Shown here: positions 1-6,337 of the stretch, piece after piece
Numbering within the stretch: position 1 is the first letter of the stretch
Layout: each line of letters begins with the position of its first letter
DNA from: Candidatus Zhuqueibacterota bacterium
GTDB lineage: Bacteria > Zhuqueibacterota > Zhuqueibacteria > Residuimicrobiales > Krinioviventaceae
Assembly: GCA_003854995.1 (NCBI GenBank)
Contig: RQOI01000069.1
Coordinates: forward strand, 1-15,768
Reading direction: 5' to 3'
Length of the DNA: 15,768 bases
Notes under the pieces: model-generated
The model's database searches: none
What the model was told of the DNA's origin: nothing
What the model saw: only the letters and a program-made list of their open reading frames with translations
Program-made: the position numbers and the translations under genes

Positions 1-1298
1 CCTGTATAGCCGCCGTTGCCGGCAGTGCTGGCGCCGTTGACGACGACAATGTCCGTGTCGATGGCTTTATTGAACGCTGTGATGACATCGAGATTATTCG
101 AATGGATCATCGCCGTGTGCTTAAAGCCATGCTCAGCCTGCACCGACCGCTCAATGCCCTCCTGCGCATCCTTGACCTTGACGATCGGCAAAAACGGCAT
201 CATCTGCTCTTCCTGGACAAACAGATGATCCGCCGTCGTTTCGCCGAACAGCAGGCGGACATCGTCGGACAGGTTCAATCCAACAGCTTTGGCGAGGACA
301 TTGGCATTTTTGCCGATGAATTCGCGGCTGACCGCGACATGGCCATCCTTGTGGCTGAACACTTTGGCCGTCAGGGCGCTGATCTGCGCATCATTCAAGG
401 GAACGGCGCCGAAATCCTGCATGGTCTTTATGAAATCAGCATAAACCCGCTCGACGACGAACACCTCCTTTTCAGCGATGCACAGGATGTTGTTGTCGAA
501 TGCAGCGCCGTCGATGATGCGCTTCGCGGCCCTCTGCAGACACGCCGTCTCATCGACCAGCACGGGCGGATTTCCCGGGCCCGCGGCGATCACTTTTTTG
601 CCGGCCTTGAAGGCAGCAGCCACGACGAGAGGGCCGCCGGTCGCGGCGATCATGGGAAGGCGCGGGTGTTTGAAAAGGATATCAATGGTCTGCATGGTCG
701 GTTCCCTGACCATGGAGATGATGTTGGCCGGGCCGCCGCTATCGACGATGGCCTTGGAGAAAATCTCCATCGCATAGGCCGACACCTTTTTCGCCGCCGG
801 ATGCACGTTGAACACCGCGCCGTTGCCCGCCGCGAGCATCATGATGGTGCTGTTCAACAGCACCGGGATCGGATGCGTGGACGGCGTGATCGCGGCGATG
901 ACGCCATACGGCGCCCAGTCCTCGTAGACCAGGCCATAGTCGCCGCTCCATGACTTGCCTTCCAGATCTTCGGTGCCGGGCGTAGCATCGGCCGCATTGT
1001 GGTGCTTGATGATTTTGTCTTCGACGCGCCCCATGCCGGTCTCATCGCACGCCATGCGCGCAAAGGTCTCCGCATGGTCGTGCATGGCCCGGCGCAGCGC
1101 AGCGATCACGGTCTCGCGCTGTCGCTTTTTCATCTCGGCCCACTGCTGCTGCGCCGCGAGCGTCGCATCAATGGCATCGCTCATCTCTTCGAATATGCCG
1201 GTGGCCGATGACACCGGTCGAGCCGGCGCCGCCCCACTCCGAGAGCCAATGCGGCTCATCACTTCCTCAACGATTGCGGATACTAATTTCTCGTCCAT
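1..1298 (-). CDS. pduP: CoA-acylating aldehyde dehydrogenase, PduP/EutE type (C-terminus off window)
   Basis: The reading frame is open from the ATG at 1298 to the left window edge (432 codons), so the C-terminus is missing. The product oxidises an aldehyde with NAD+ and CoA to acyl-CoA inside the microcompartment lumen. Visible signs are an N-terminal amphipathic helix (MDEKLVSAIVEEVMSRIGS) like a BMC encapsulation peptide, then a Ala/Pro/Ser-rich linker (about 20-33), then the ALDH fold. The NAD-site segment is PYGVIAAITPSTHP (130-143), followed by NVHPAAKK, AATGGP and AGPGNPP. The catalytic cysteine is Cys273 in FDNNILCIAEKEV. The late motif VVNGASTAGNGGYT sits at the window edge; the family is about 450-500 residues, so only a short piece is absent. 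The ATG is two bases after the pduL stop, so it is co-transcribed with pduL. It could be named eutE, but pduP fits the pduS/pduT/pduL context better. The family call is secure; the substrate is unknown. Confidence 0.93.
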   Translation of the reverse strand, partial: MDEKLVSAIVEEVMSRIGSRSGAAPARPVSSATGIFEEMSDAIDATLAAQQQWAEMKKRQRETVIAALRRAMHDHAETFARMACDETGMGRVEDKIIKHHNAADATPGTEDLEGKSWSGDYGLVYEDWAPYGVIAAITPSTHPIPVLLNSTIMMLAAGNGAVFNVHPAAKKVSAYAMEIFSKAIVDSGGPANIISMVREPTMQTIDILFKHPRLPMIAATGGPLVVAAAFKAGKKVIAAGPGNPPVLVDETACLQRAAKRIIDGAAFDNNILCIAEKEVFVVERVYADFIKTMQDFGAVPLNDAQISALTAKVFSHKDGHVAVSREFIGKNANVLAKAVGLNLSDDVRLLFGETTADHLFVQEEQMMPFLPIVKVKDAQEGIERSVQAEHGFKHTAMIHSNNLDVITAFNKAIDTDIVVVNGASTAGNGGYT

Positions 1299-1300
1299 GG

Positions 1301-1966
1301 TCAAATGATCATCTCTCCAAACCAGTTGTTTCGGTCAAATCCGGCGGCATTGGCCTCATCCGTATCGACGTGCATCTGCCGTATGAGGCCGTCCTTGATT
1401 CGCACGATGACATCGTTGAACGTGATGCTCGCCGGCCCGTGCGTCTTGACCTGAATCTTGTCGCCATCTTTCAAACCCAGTCGCGCTGCGTCCTGCGGAT
1501 TCATGTGGACGTGGCGCAGCGCGCGAATGGCGCCCTCCGGCAGCCGCAGCACACCGGCCGGACCGATGACGGTGATCGGCGCCGAGCCCTCGATATCGCC
1601 GGAAAGTCGATAGGGCAAATCGAGGCCGAGGTAAACGCCGTCCGTATAGGGCAGCTCTATTTGCGATATCTCCCGAACCGGGCCCAAAATTCGCACCTTG
1701 TTGAACATGCGCATATTGGGTCCTACGATCGCGACGGTCTCGTTCGCGGCAAATTCTCCCGGCTGGGCCAGATCTTTCAGTTTGGTCAGCTTTTTCCCGG
1801 GACCGAACAGGATTTCCAGATGCTCGGGCGTGATGTGCATGTGCCGCGCCGAGATGCCGATGGCTACGGTGCGATCGCCGAACGGCGGCAGCATTTCGTT
1901 GATGATGTCGCGGACTATATTTTCAATTTTGGCAACTAGATCTGTTGAATTCATAAAATCACTCAT
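1301..1966 (-). CDS. pduL: Phosphate acyltransferase PduL (microcompartment phosphotransacylase)
   Basis: This 221-residue protein exchanges CoA for phosphate on acyl-CoA, giving acyl-phosphate and recycling CoA within the shell. It carries the PduL family's duplicated His motifs: ISARHMHIT (His42, His44) and LRHVHMNPQDAARLGL (His152, His154). A third conserved stretch, MHVDTDEANAAGF (199 onward), also fits the metal-binding active site of the family. Length is typical. The first ~27 residues (STDLVAKIENIVRDII) form an amphipathic helix preceding the fold, as in PduL proteins that are cargo. The ATG at 1966 overlaps the stop of the upstream HEPN gene (ATGAGTGA), implying translational coupling; a second in-frame ATG at 1954 follows that stop by a few bases and is an alternative start. 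The gene ends two bases before the aldehyde dehydrogenase start, its direct metabolic partner. Confidence 0.95.
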   Translation of the reverse strand: MSDFMNSTDLVAKIENIVRDIINEMLPPFGDRTVAIGISARHMHITPEHLEILFGPGKKLTKLKDLAQPGEFAANETVAIVGPNMRMFNKVRILGPVREISQIELPYTDGVYLGLDLPYRLSGDIEGSAPITVIGPAGVLRLPEGAIRALRHVHMNPQDAARLGLKDGDKIQVKTHGPASITFNDVIVRIKDGLIRQMHVDTDEANAAGFDRNNWFGEMII

Positions 1967-2378
1967 CTACTGTATTCATGAATCCTTCCTTGACAAGATA
2001 ATCTCTAATAGACGTAATGAAACGTTCAGCCATTTGAATCATCTCATCAGAATTTTCATCATCTAGCTCGACAAATTCACCATAGTCATGATCCTGCCGA
2101 TTTTCAAAAGCAATTCGAATAGATTTTGACATATTTTTGCTAAAGATACCTGGTTTGACAAATTCGCGGTCAAAAAGTGCAATCACGCCACTATGCTTTG
2201 AACTGCCAAGATGCTTCGTAGCCAGTAACGCTAATAAAGCATAAAACATTGCATAGTAAGCACGATTGATGGCCCCTCGGTATGCCCGCTCTCGGTGCAA
2301 TATGTGAGCTTCATTCAATGAATCATCGGCCTGCTGCATTCGATAGGCTATCATGCTGATTAATTGTTTCTGCTTCAT
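1959..2378 (-). CDS. HEPN-domain protein, partner of adjacent nucleotidyltransferase
   Basis: The product is 139 residues, all-helical by composition, and matches the HEPN family (helical partners of minimal nucleotidyltransferases, many of them RNase toxins). The signature RGAINRAYYAMFYALLALL (34-52) is the typical second helix, and NRQDHDYGEF (93-102) carries the Arg-x3-Asp-Tyr pattern of the family. It does not match the RX4HXY motif described for HepT toxins exactly: the spacing is R94-x2-H97-D-Y99. The start overlaps the upstream nucleotidyltransferase stop by four bases (ATGA), and its own stop overlaps the pduL start. Base composition is visibly more AT-rich than in flanking BMC genes, which suggests acquisition. 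Known MNT/HEPN pairs act as toxin-antitoxin systems in which the MNT adenylylates the HEPN protein; that this one does so is inference. Confidence 0.85.
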   Translation of the reverse strand: MKQKQLISMIAYRMQQADDSLNEAHILHRERAYRGAINRAYYAMFYALLALLATKHLGSSKHSGVIALFDREFVKPGIFSKNMSKSIRIAFENRQDHDYGEFVELDDENSDEMIQMAERFITSIRDYLVKEGFMNTVDE

Positions 2379-2695
2379 AGCTGAATGCCCTCGTCATAAA
2401 TCGCTCTTAGAATAGGATTCGCGCCAATAGGGCCGTATTCAATCTGATCCTTGGTTGCGACAAAGGTCGTTATGAGGCAGTCGTTGTCAAAGCCGATCTC
2501 GGCCGCGATATCCGATATCATTCCACGCTCATCTTTAGAGATAGAATCAAGTTTGATAAAAATATCCAAGTCGGAATCTTTGCGATTGTCGCCTCGCGCA
2601 CGAGAACCAAAGACAATAATTTCTTCAAGTTTGAGTTTGCCAGAAAGCCGTTTTTTTAGCTCAAGGGCAATCCTTCTATCATCGTTCGTCAGCAT
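2375..2695 (-). CDS. Minimal nucleotidyltransferase (MNT domain), putative antitoxin of HEPN partner
   Basis: I use the ATG at 2695 (MLTNDDRRIAL), giving 106 residues. It lies 7 bases after the pduT stop and follows an AGAG-containing stretch. The longer frame from 2743 would overlap pduT by 41 bases and adds a segment that does not look like the family. The polymerase-beta-type nucleotidyltransferase motif is clear: VFGSRARGDNRKDSDLDIFI, with Gly30-Ser31, ten residues, then Asp42-x-Asp44 (GSX10DXD), the catalytic metal-binding signature. Established MntA antitoxins with this motif transfer AMP to a tyrosine of their HEPN partner. The four-base overlap with the downstream HEPN gene is the usual arrangement of such pairs. 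Composition is AT-rich like its partner and unlike the surrounding operon. Placement inside a BMC operon is unusual. Confidence 0.87.
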   Translation of the reverse strand: MLTNDDRRIALELKKRLSGKLKLEEIIVFGSRARGDNRKDSDLDIFIKLDSISKDERGMISDIAAEIGFDNDCLITTFVATKDQIEYGPIGANPILRAIYDEGIQL

Positions 2696-2702
2696 ATTAT
2701 CT

Positions 2703-3254
2703 CTAAATATAATCTCGATACAATCCTGGTTCAGGTTTCGCAATAACCGCTTTATTCACCAGCAAGCCCTTTTCCGCCACGACTGCCGCGCCCGCGTCGA
2801 CCGCGGCAATGACCGCCGACACATCACCGGTGAGAATGACGAACGCCTTGCCGCCCAGGGCCATGGCCAGACGAATCTCAACGATCGCCACATTGGCGGC
2901 CTTAGCGGCGATGTCGGCCGCTTCCAGCAGCGCCGCGACGGAGAACGATTCGATGATGCCAAGCGATTTGATCGCCGCTGCCTGGCTGGCGCCTGACATG
3001 GCCGGCAAAATGGCCGGGTGGACGCGCGGGATGATGCAGCGATCGATCACCGCTCCCTCGACCAGAGTTGTGCCGGACTCGATGCCGGCGGTCACTGCCG
3101 CCACATCGCCGCTGACGATGATGAGGTATTTTCCCGAGCAAATCGTGCGCGCCAGAATCAGCTCCAGCTGCGCGGCCTTGAGCACGGCATCGACAATCTG
3201 CATGCCCGCCGCGATGCTGTTCAGTTCCAGTAATCCGATCGAATCCGCCTTCAT
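2703..3254 (-). CDS. pduT: PduT-like tandem-BMC shell protein with Fe-S cysteine
   Basis: The 183-residue product has two BMC domains in tandem. Repeat 1 starts SIGLLELNSIAAGMQIVDAV (5-24) and repeat 2 SLGIIESFSVAALLEAADIA (97-116); each contains a (V/L)(S/T)GDV strand-turn. Such proteins form pseudohexameric trimers in the shell. Cys39 in ARTICSGKYL corresponds to the PduT cysteine that, three per trimer, holds a [4Fe-4S] cluster at the central pore. The second repeat keeps the PduT-like GGKAFVILTGDV. The C-terminal KGLLVNKAVIAKPEPGLYRDYI also resembles PduT. The ATG abuts the pduS stop (TAGATG), and PduS is PduT's known binding partner. The likely job is to pass electrons between the lumen and cytosol through PduS. 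The PduT assignment is firm on motif order; the cluster itself is inferred. Confidence 0.92.
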   Translation of the reverse strand: MKADSIGLLELNSIAAGMQIVDAVLKAAQLELILARTICSGKYLIIVSGDVAAVTAGIESGTTLVEGAVIDRCIIPRVHPAILPAMSGASQAAAIKSLGIIESFSVAALLEAADIAAKAANVAIVEIRLAMALGGKAFVILTGDVSAVIAAVDAGAAVVAEKGLLVNKAVIAKPEPGLYRDYI

Positions 3255-4568
3255 CTATGCCTCGATGATGATCATGTCGTTTTCAATGGCCGAAACGCGT
3301 CCGGTCATGCTCGCGTGTATCGTGGCGCCCAGCTGCCCGGGGGGAATCTGCGCGAGCAATTGACCCTTGTGAACCGTCTCGCCCTTCTTGACGACGGGCT
3401 CGGCTGCTGCGCCGATGTGCTGTTTGAGCGGAATGCGCACGACCGCCGGCTGCACCTTCATTTGGACATACGCCGCTTCAGCCTCGTACCGATGGACGCC
3501 GAGCCGCGTCATCAGCTGCTTGACCGGCACGCGACGAAACGCCTTGGTCGGGTGCGGCCTGACCTCGCGCGCTCCCTCCCATTTTCCTCTGCCGATCGCG
3601 CGCAGATCATGCATGCTTTTTACGCACGCCTCGCGCGGATAGAGCGCTTCGGGACAGGCATAGAGCGTACACAAGCCGCACTGACAACAGAGCTGCGCAT
3701 AAGTGTTCCAGAGCTCGGCGCCAGGGCGCGAAAATCCCAGACTGCGCATGACGAGATGCGGCTGAACGTCATAGCCGAGGAGATAGCGGGGGCACAGCTC
3801 CGTGCAGTAGCTGCATTGATCGCACGCCGAATGGCCGATGCGGTCCATCTGTTTTTGCGTCTTTGTATATCGTGAAATCAGGTTATGCTCCCGCGGCAGA
3901 ACGATGAGGCCGCCGGTCGTTTTGGTCACTGGCTGATCGATATTCTGGACATATTTGCCCATCATCAAGCCGCTCTCCATGATGGCAAAATCGTCGATGG
4001 TCGTGCCGCCGGCGAGATCAAGGACATCGATGACGCGCATGCCGATGGGCGCCCAGGTGGTGACCGGCTTTTGCACGCAGCCGGTGATGGTCATGAAAGT
4101 CTCGGTCACTGGCAGGCCGCGATCGGCGTTGTAAATATTATAGAGGGTCTCGACATTATTGACGACGCAGCCGACATCCAGAGGCAATCCCTGCGGCGGG
4201 ATGAGGCGGCCGGTGATCGTATGGACGATCTCGTATTCATCGCCGGCCGGGTAATAGTCATCGAAATAATAGAGCTGGACATCGCTCTTTTTGATCGCAT
4301 CCTTGAGCGCCGCGATGGCCGTTTTATTTTTTCGCTTCACGCCGATGGCCGGCCTGGACCGCGTCGATTCGGCGGCCAGCAGCAGTCCGCCGACGATCTC
4401 GGGGGCAAAGTGCGTCATGAGCTCGCGATCTTTGTGCATCAGCGGCTCGCATTCGGCGCCGTTGGCGATATACCATTCGACCTGCGCGCCGAGCTTGACA
4501 TGCGTCGGAAAGCCGGCGCCGCCGGCGCCGACGACGCCGGCTGCTTTAACTTTATCGATCAGAGACAT
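3255..4568 (-). CDS. pduS: PduS-type RnfC-like flavin/iron-sulfur oxidoreductase
   Basis: At 437 residues this matches PduS in length and layout. An N-terminal flavin/NADH-binding region begins VVGAGGAGFPTHVKL (12-26), followed by NGAECEPLMHKD (37-48). A soluble ligand-binding-like middle includes GCVVNNVETLYNI (133-145). Two ferredoxin-type cluster sites follow: C249-x2-C252-x2-C255-x3-C259-P and C294-x2-C297-x2-C300-x4-C305-P. The end (about 365-437) is an RnfC barrel-sandwich domain with KKGETVHKGQLLAQIP. In Salmonella PduS reduces cobalamin and docks to PduT; in other microcompartments it is thought to recycle NADH or move electrons across the shell. Here no B12 enzyme is visible, so its acceptor is open. 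It lies 27 bases after the small 113-residue gene and is directly followed by pduT. Confidence 0.93.
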   Translation of the reverse strand: MSLIDKVKAAGVVGAGGAGFPTHVKLGAQVEWYIANGAECEPLMHKDRELMTHFAPEIVGGLLLAAESTRSRPAIGVKRKNKTAIAALKDAIKKSDVQLYYFDDYYPAGDEYEIVHTITGRLIPPQGLPLDVGCVVNNVETLYNIYNADRGLPVTETFMTITGCVQKPVTTWAPIGMRVIDVLDLAGGTTIDDFAIMESGLMMGKYVQNIDQPVTKTTGGLIVLPREHNLISRYTKTQKQMDRIGHSACDQCSYCTELCPRYLLGYDVQPHLVMRSLGFSRPGAELWNTYAQLCCQCGLCTLYACPEALYPREACVKSMHDLRAIGRGKWEGAREVRPHPTKAFRRVPVKQLMTRLGVHRYEAEAAYVQMKVQPAVVRIPLKQHIGAAAEPVVKKGETVHKGQLLAQIPPGQLGATIHASMTGRVSAIENDMIIIEA

Positions 4569-4595
4569 GACATGGAAAAGAATGATGAATATCGA

Positions 4596-4937
4596 TCATT
4601 CAACCTTAATTTCAATTCCCATCATCCTGGCCGCGTCGCGCGCCGCGGGCGTGACGATTGTTTTCCGTGTGATGACGAGTCTTTTTTCTCCGCCCTTGGC
4701 CAATGCGCGAATATCGTCTTCAGTATACAACTTTTTCATCAAGGCAATCCGGTCGTTTTCAGAGGCCAATTCCTCCGCAGCAGTGGCCCCTGGCTGCTGG
4801 CCTGCAATGGTCGGCATATTGCTCGTCGGCGCAGCTCCCTTTTTCAGATGCTGCGACAGCTCCGGATCCGCCGCCACGCGCTGCAGGACGCGCTGGACAA
4901 TTTTTTCAACGAGCTGCTGCAAGTCCTGCTCTGGCAT
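4596..4937 (-). CDS. Small BMC-associated protein: encapsulation-like helix plus EutT-N-like segment
   Basis: The 113-residue product has no enzyme motif I can name. Residues 1-31 (MPEQDLQQLVEKIVQRVLQRV and on) are an amphipathic helix with the same LVxxI pattern as the N-termini of the aldehyde dehydrogenase and PduL in this operon, consistent with cargo targeting. A low-complexity Ala/Pro/Gly/Gln linker covers about 34-56. The C-terminal half contains LYTEDDIRALAKGGEKRLVI and TIVTPAARDAARMMGIEIKV. That resembles, from memory, the N-terminal segment of EutT-type cobalamin adenosyltransferases (TE-x-x-LR ... TPsAR ... I), but the catalytic part of such enzymes is absent. The start overlaps the preceding vertex gene stop by one base (TGATG), and pduS follows. 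It may be a scaffold or adaptor between shell and cargo; this is inference. Confidence 0.72.
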   Translation of the reverse strand: MPEQDLQQLVEKIVQRVLQRVAADPELSQHLKKGAAPTSNMPTIAGQQPGATAAEELASENDRIALMKKLYTEDDIRALAKGGEKRLVITRKTIVTPAARDAARMMGIEIKVE

Positions 4938-5215
4938 CAGACATCCACTCCATCAATGCTGTCGATAATGCCAACGATGACGGAACGAATTGGCATACGG
5001 CAGGGAAACTGCAAGAGCTCTTCAGCGGCGCGCCCCTCGGACGCGACCAGCACGATGTCGCCTTTGCCCGCGCCGACGAGATCGACGGCCGCCAGCACGC
5101 CCTTTTGCAGCTGCAGTTGCGGCGACACCTGCTTGACGAGAAGAAGAGTTTTATTCGCATAGCAGCCGTGTTTCATTGTCGCCACCACGCTGCCAATGAC
5201 TTGCGCAAGCATCAT
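4937..5215 (-). CDS. BMC vertex protein, EutN/CcmL family (copy 1)
   Basis: This 92-residue protein has the pentamer-forming EutN/CcmL fold: LAQVIGSVVATMKHGCYANKTLLLV at the start, AVDLVGAGKGDIVLVASEGRAAEEL in the middle, and SVIVGIIDSIDGVDV at the end. Pentamers cap the vertices of the polyhedral shell. The frame opens with two consecutive ATGs; the second (5212) gives the usual M-L-A-x-V-I-G start and may be the true one. Its stop overlaps the start of the 113-residue gene by one base (TGATG). It is the third vertex gene in transcription order and the most divergent in the central GSSAR-type turn (EGRAA). Confidence 0.92.
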   Translation of the reverse strand: MMLAQVIGSVVATMKHGCYANKTLLLVKQVSPQLQLQKGVLAAVDLVGAGKGDIVLVASEGRAAEELLQFPCRMPIRSVIVGIIDSIDGVDV

Positions 5216-5217
5216 AT

Positions 5218-5481
5218 TTACAAATCCAGAGAATCGACGAGCCCGACGATGGTGACATCGCTGGGAATGTTTCGATCAACGAAAGGTCGTGTCGCCTCAC
5301 CGCCGCCGACCCAGAAGACGATATCGCCATCACGCGCGCCGATCGTGTCGGCAGCGACAAAGGTCGTTCCCGTGGCATGTTTGTTCTCGTCGACGACCTC
5401 GATGATCGCCAGCTTGACCGCATCCAGCTGCTCATCCTTGATCGTCGCCCACACCTTGCCAATCACGCGGCCAAGTCGCAT
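5218..5481 (-). CDS. BMC vertex protein, EutN/CcmL family (copy 2)
   Basis: The 87-residue product has the vertex-protein pattern MRLGRVIGKVWATIKDEQL, then AADTIGARDGDIVFWVGGGEATRPF, then VTIVGLVDSLDL. It differs from the family consensus in IGARDGD instead of VGAGxGE/D and in an unusual WVGGGEATRPF turn where GSSAR is typical, so its pore or edge chemistry may differ from copies 1 and 3. Its ATG overlaps the copy 3 stop by one base (TGATG), and two bases separate its TAA from the copy 1 start. It is a shell component and shares the operon promoter upstream of copy 3. Confidence 0.92.
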   Translation of the reverse strand: MRLGRVIGKVWATIKDEQLDAVKLAIIEVVDENKHATGTTFVAADTIGARDGDIVFWVGGGEATRPFVDRNIPSDVTIVGLVDSLDL

Positions 5482-5780
5482 CAGGCGCCCTTTGCTTTAT
5501 CGTACACCACTTTCCCCTTCAGCTCGATCGAATCGACGATGGCGACGATGCTGGTGTCGGTCGGCACCGATTGCAGCGTTTTGCTCTGCCGCGCCGAGCT
5601 TCCCCGCACCAATAGAACCACTTCACCCTTGCCGGCGCCGACGCCATCGACGGCGACGAGATAATTGGCGGTCGCTTTGCCATCCGGGCCGATCAAATTG
5701 ACCAGCAAGAGCTTGTATCCCAGGAGGCGATCCACCTTTGCAGTTGATACGACCGTTCCTTCGACGCGACCAAGTTCCAT
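5481..5780 (-). CDS. BMC vertex protein, EutN/CcmL family (copy 3, first gene of operon)
   Basis: The 99-residue product is the closest of the three to the family consensus: MELGRVEGTVVSTAKVDRLLGYKLLLV, then AVDGVGAGKGEVVLLVRGSSARQS, then PTDTSIVAIVDSIEL. A C-terminal extension (KGKVVYDKAKGA) goes beyond the usual end. It is the first gene of the operon. AGGAT lies about 6 bases before the ATG as a Shine-Dalgarno, and a good promoter sits about 60 bases upstream. Three paralogous vertex genes side by side are seen in several microcompartment types and allow several vertex variants on one shell. Confidence 0.94.
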   Translation of the reverse strand: MELGRVEGTVVSTAKVDRLLGYKLLLVNLIGPDGKATANYLVAVDGVGAGKGEVVLLVRGSSARQSKTLQSVPTDTSIVAIVDSIELKGKVVYDKAKGA

Positions 5781-5835
5781 CAGATCATCCTGAAAATAAT
5801 GAGTATGGCATCATTGACGAAAACGATTGAGAAAG

Positions 5836-5864
5836 AATATACCGACTTGCCATCCGAGAATCAA
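5836..5864 (-). promoter_or_regulatory. Predicted sigma70-like promoter of the BMC operon
   Basis: On the minus strand TTGATT (5864-5859) and TATATT (5841-5836) are separated by exactly 17 bases. The expected transcription start is near 5829, giving a leader of roughly 50 bases before the copy 3 vertex ATG at 5780. The position is right for the head of the operon. No clear operator repeat is visible around it. Confidence 0.6.
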
Positions 5865-5872
5865 GAGAATTT

Positions 5873-6019
5873 TCAGTGGATCCTCGAGTCGATATTTCTG
5901 ATGAGCGAAATATTTTTACCGTTGAATTCGATATCTACTTTATGGACGACGGAATCGACTGCTATCGCCTCATAATCTTCTGCGGTATCAATGGTTATCC
6001 GTATTGATTGATTGATAAA
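5873..6019 (-). pseudogene. Possible short gene remnant on minus strand
   Basis: The frame is open for 48 codons and ends with TGA at 5875-5873. It has no ATG; an upstream in-frame TAA closes it at 6020-6022. The translation contains DTAEDYEAIAVDSVVHKVDI and then EFNGKNISLIRNIDSRIH, which has balanced protein-like composition rather than random AT-rich sequence. I do not recognise it. It could be the tail of a gene cut off by a rearrangement at the junction with the glycan block, or chance. Confidence 0.25.
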
Positions 6020-6337
6020 TTAGTTTTTATTGTTATATTTTGTTGCACATTTTCGAAAAAAAAGTTAAAATTTGAACCGGCAATCGAACTTGTTAATTCA
6101 CAAATTTATACACCAGTTAATAGTAATCTAAAACCATTTGAAACCGCAAAATTGTGCTTGGGCGATGGAAAACTCGCAACGTACTTGACGTTATAACTGC
6201 TATCAAGAATAATAGAAAAAAGTAATCCGGGGCTTAGTCGATGGTACGGCAAAAAGGAAATCACACGTATTGCAGAAAAATATAGTAATTACCGAAATAT
6301 TTTCCCAGAAAAATATTCTTCCTATCTCTCTCTCTAG
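6008..6337 (+). pseudogene. Interrupted reading frame, probable gene remnant
   Basis: One frame runs from ATG 6008 to TAG 6335-6337 with a single internal TAA at 6194-6196. Before the stop it encodes KFEPAIELVNSQIYTPVNSN and then LKPFETAKLCLGDGKLATYL. After it, in the same frame, it encodes IIEKSNPGLSRWYGKKEITR and then IAEKYSNYRNIFPEKYSSYL. Both halves look like protein rather than noise, and sharing a frame suggests an old gene now broken by a stop and probably truncated at its front. I cannot assign a family. With the minus-strand fragment at 5873-6019 this accounts for most of the 589-base stretch between the BMC operon and the glycosyltransferase. Confidence 0.35.
6012..6039 (+). promoter_or_regulatory. 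Possible promoter facing the glycan genes
   Basis: TTGATA (6012-6017) and TATATT (6034-6039) are separated by 16 bases on the plus strand, pointing toward the glycosyltransferase gene. The leader would be over 320 bases and includes a degraded frame. The stretch is very AT-rich, so chance matches are easy. A GATT tetranucleotide repeat (6003-6015) overlaps the -35 box. Confidence 0.3.

Noticed and set aside
102..953. Long plus-strand open frame (283 codons)
   Set aside because: It lies antisense to the aldehyde dehydrogenase, is rich in Arg, His, Asp and Gly as expected for the complement of a GC-rich gene, and shows no family motif.
1208..1939. Plus-strand open frame of 243 codons
   Set aside because: It is the complement of pduL, whose motifs are unmistakable, and has no recognisable protein pattern.
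2696..2743. Upstream start for the nucleotidyltransferase
   Set aside because: It would overlap pduT by 41 bases; the ATG at 2695 sits 7 bases after the pduT stop and gives a normal-length domain.
3885..5162. Plus-strand open frame of 425 codons
   Set aside because: It is antisense to pduS, the 113-residue gene and a vertex gene; composition is that of a shadow frame.
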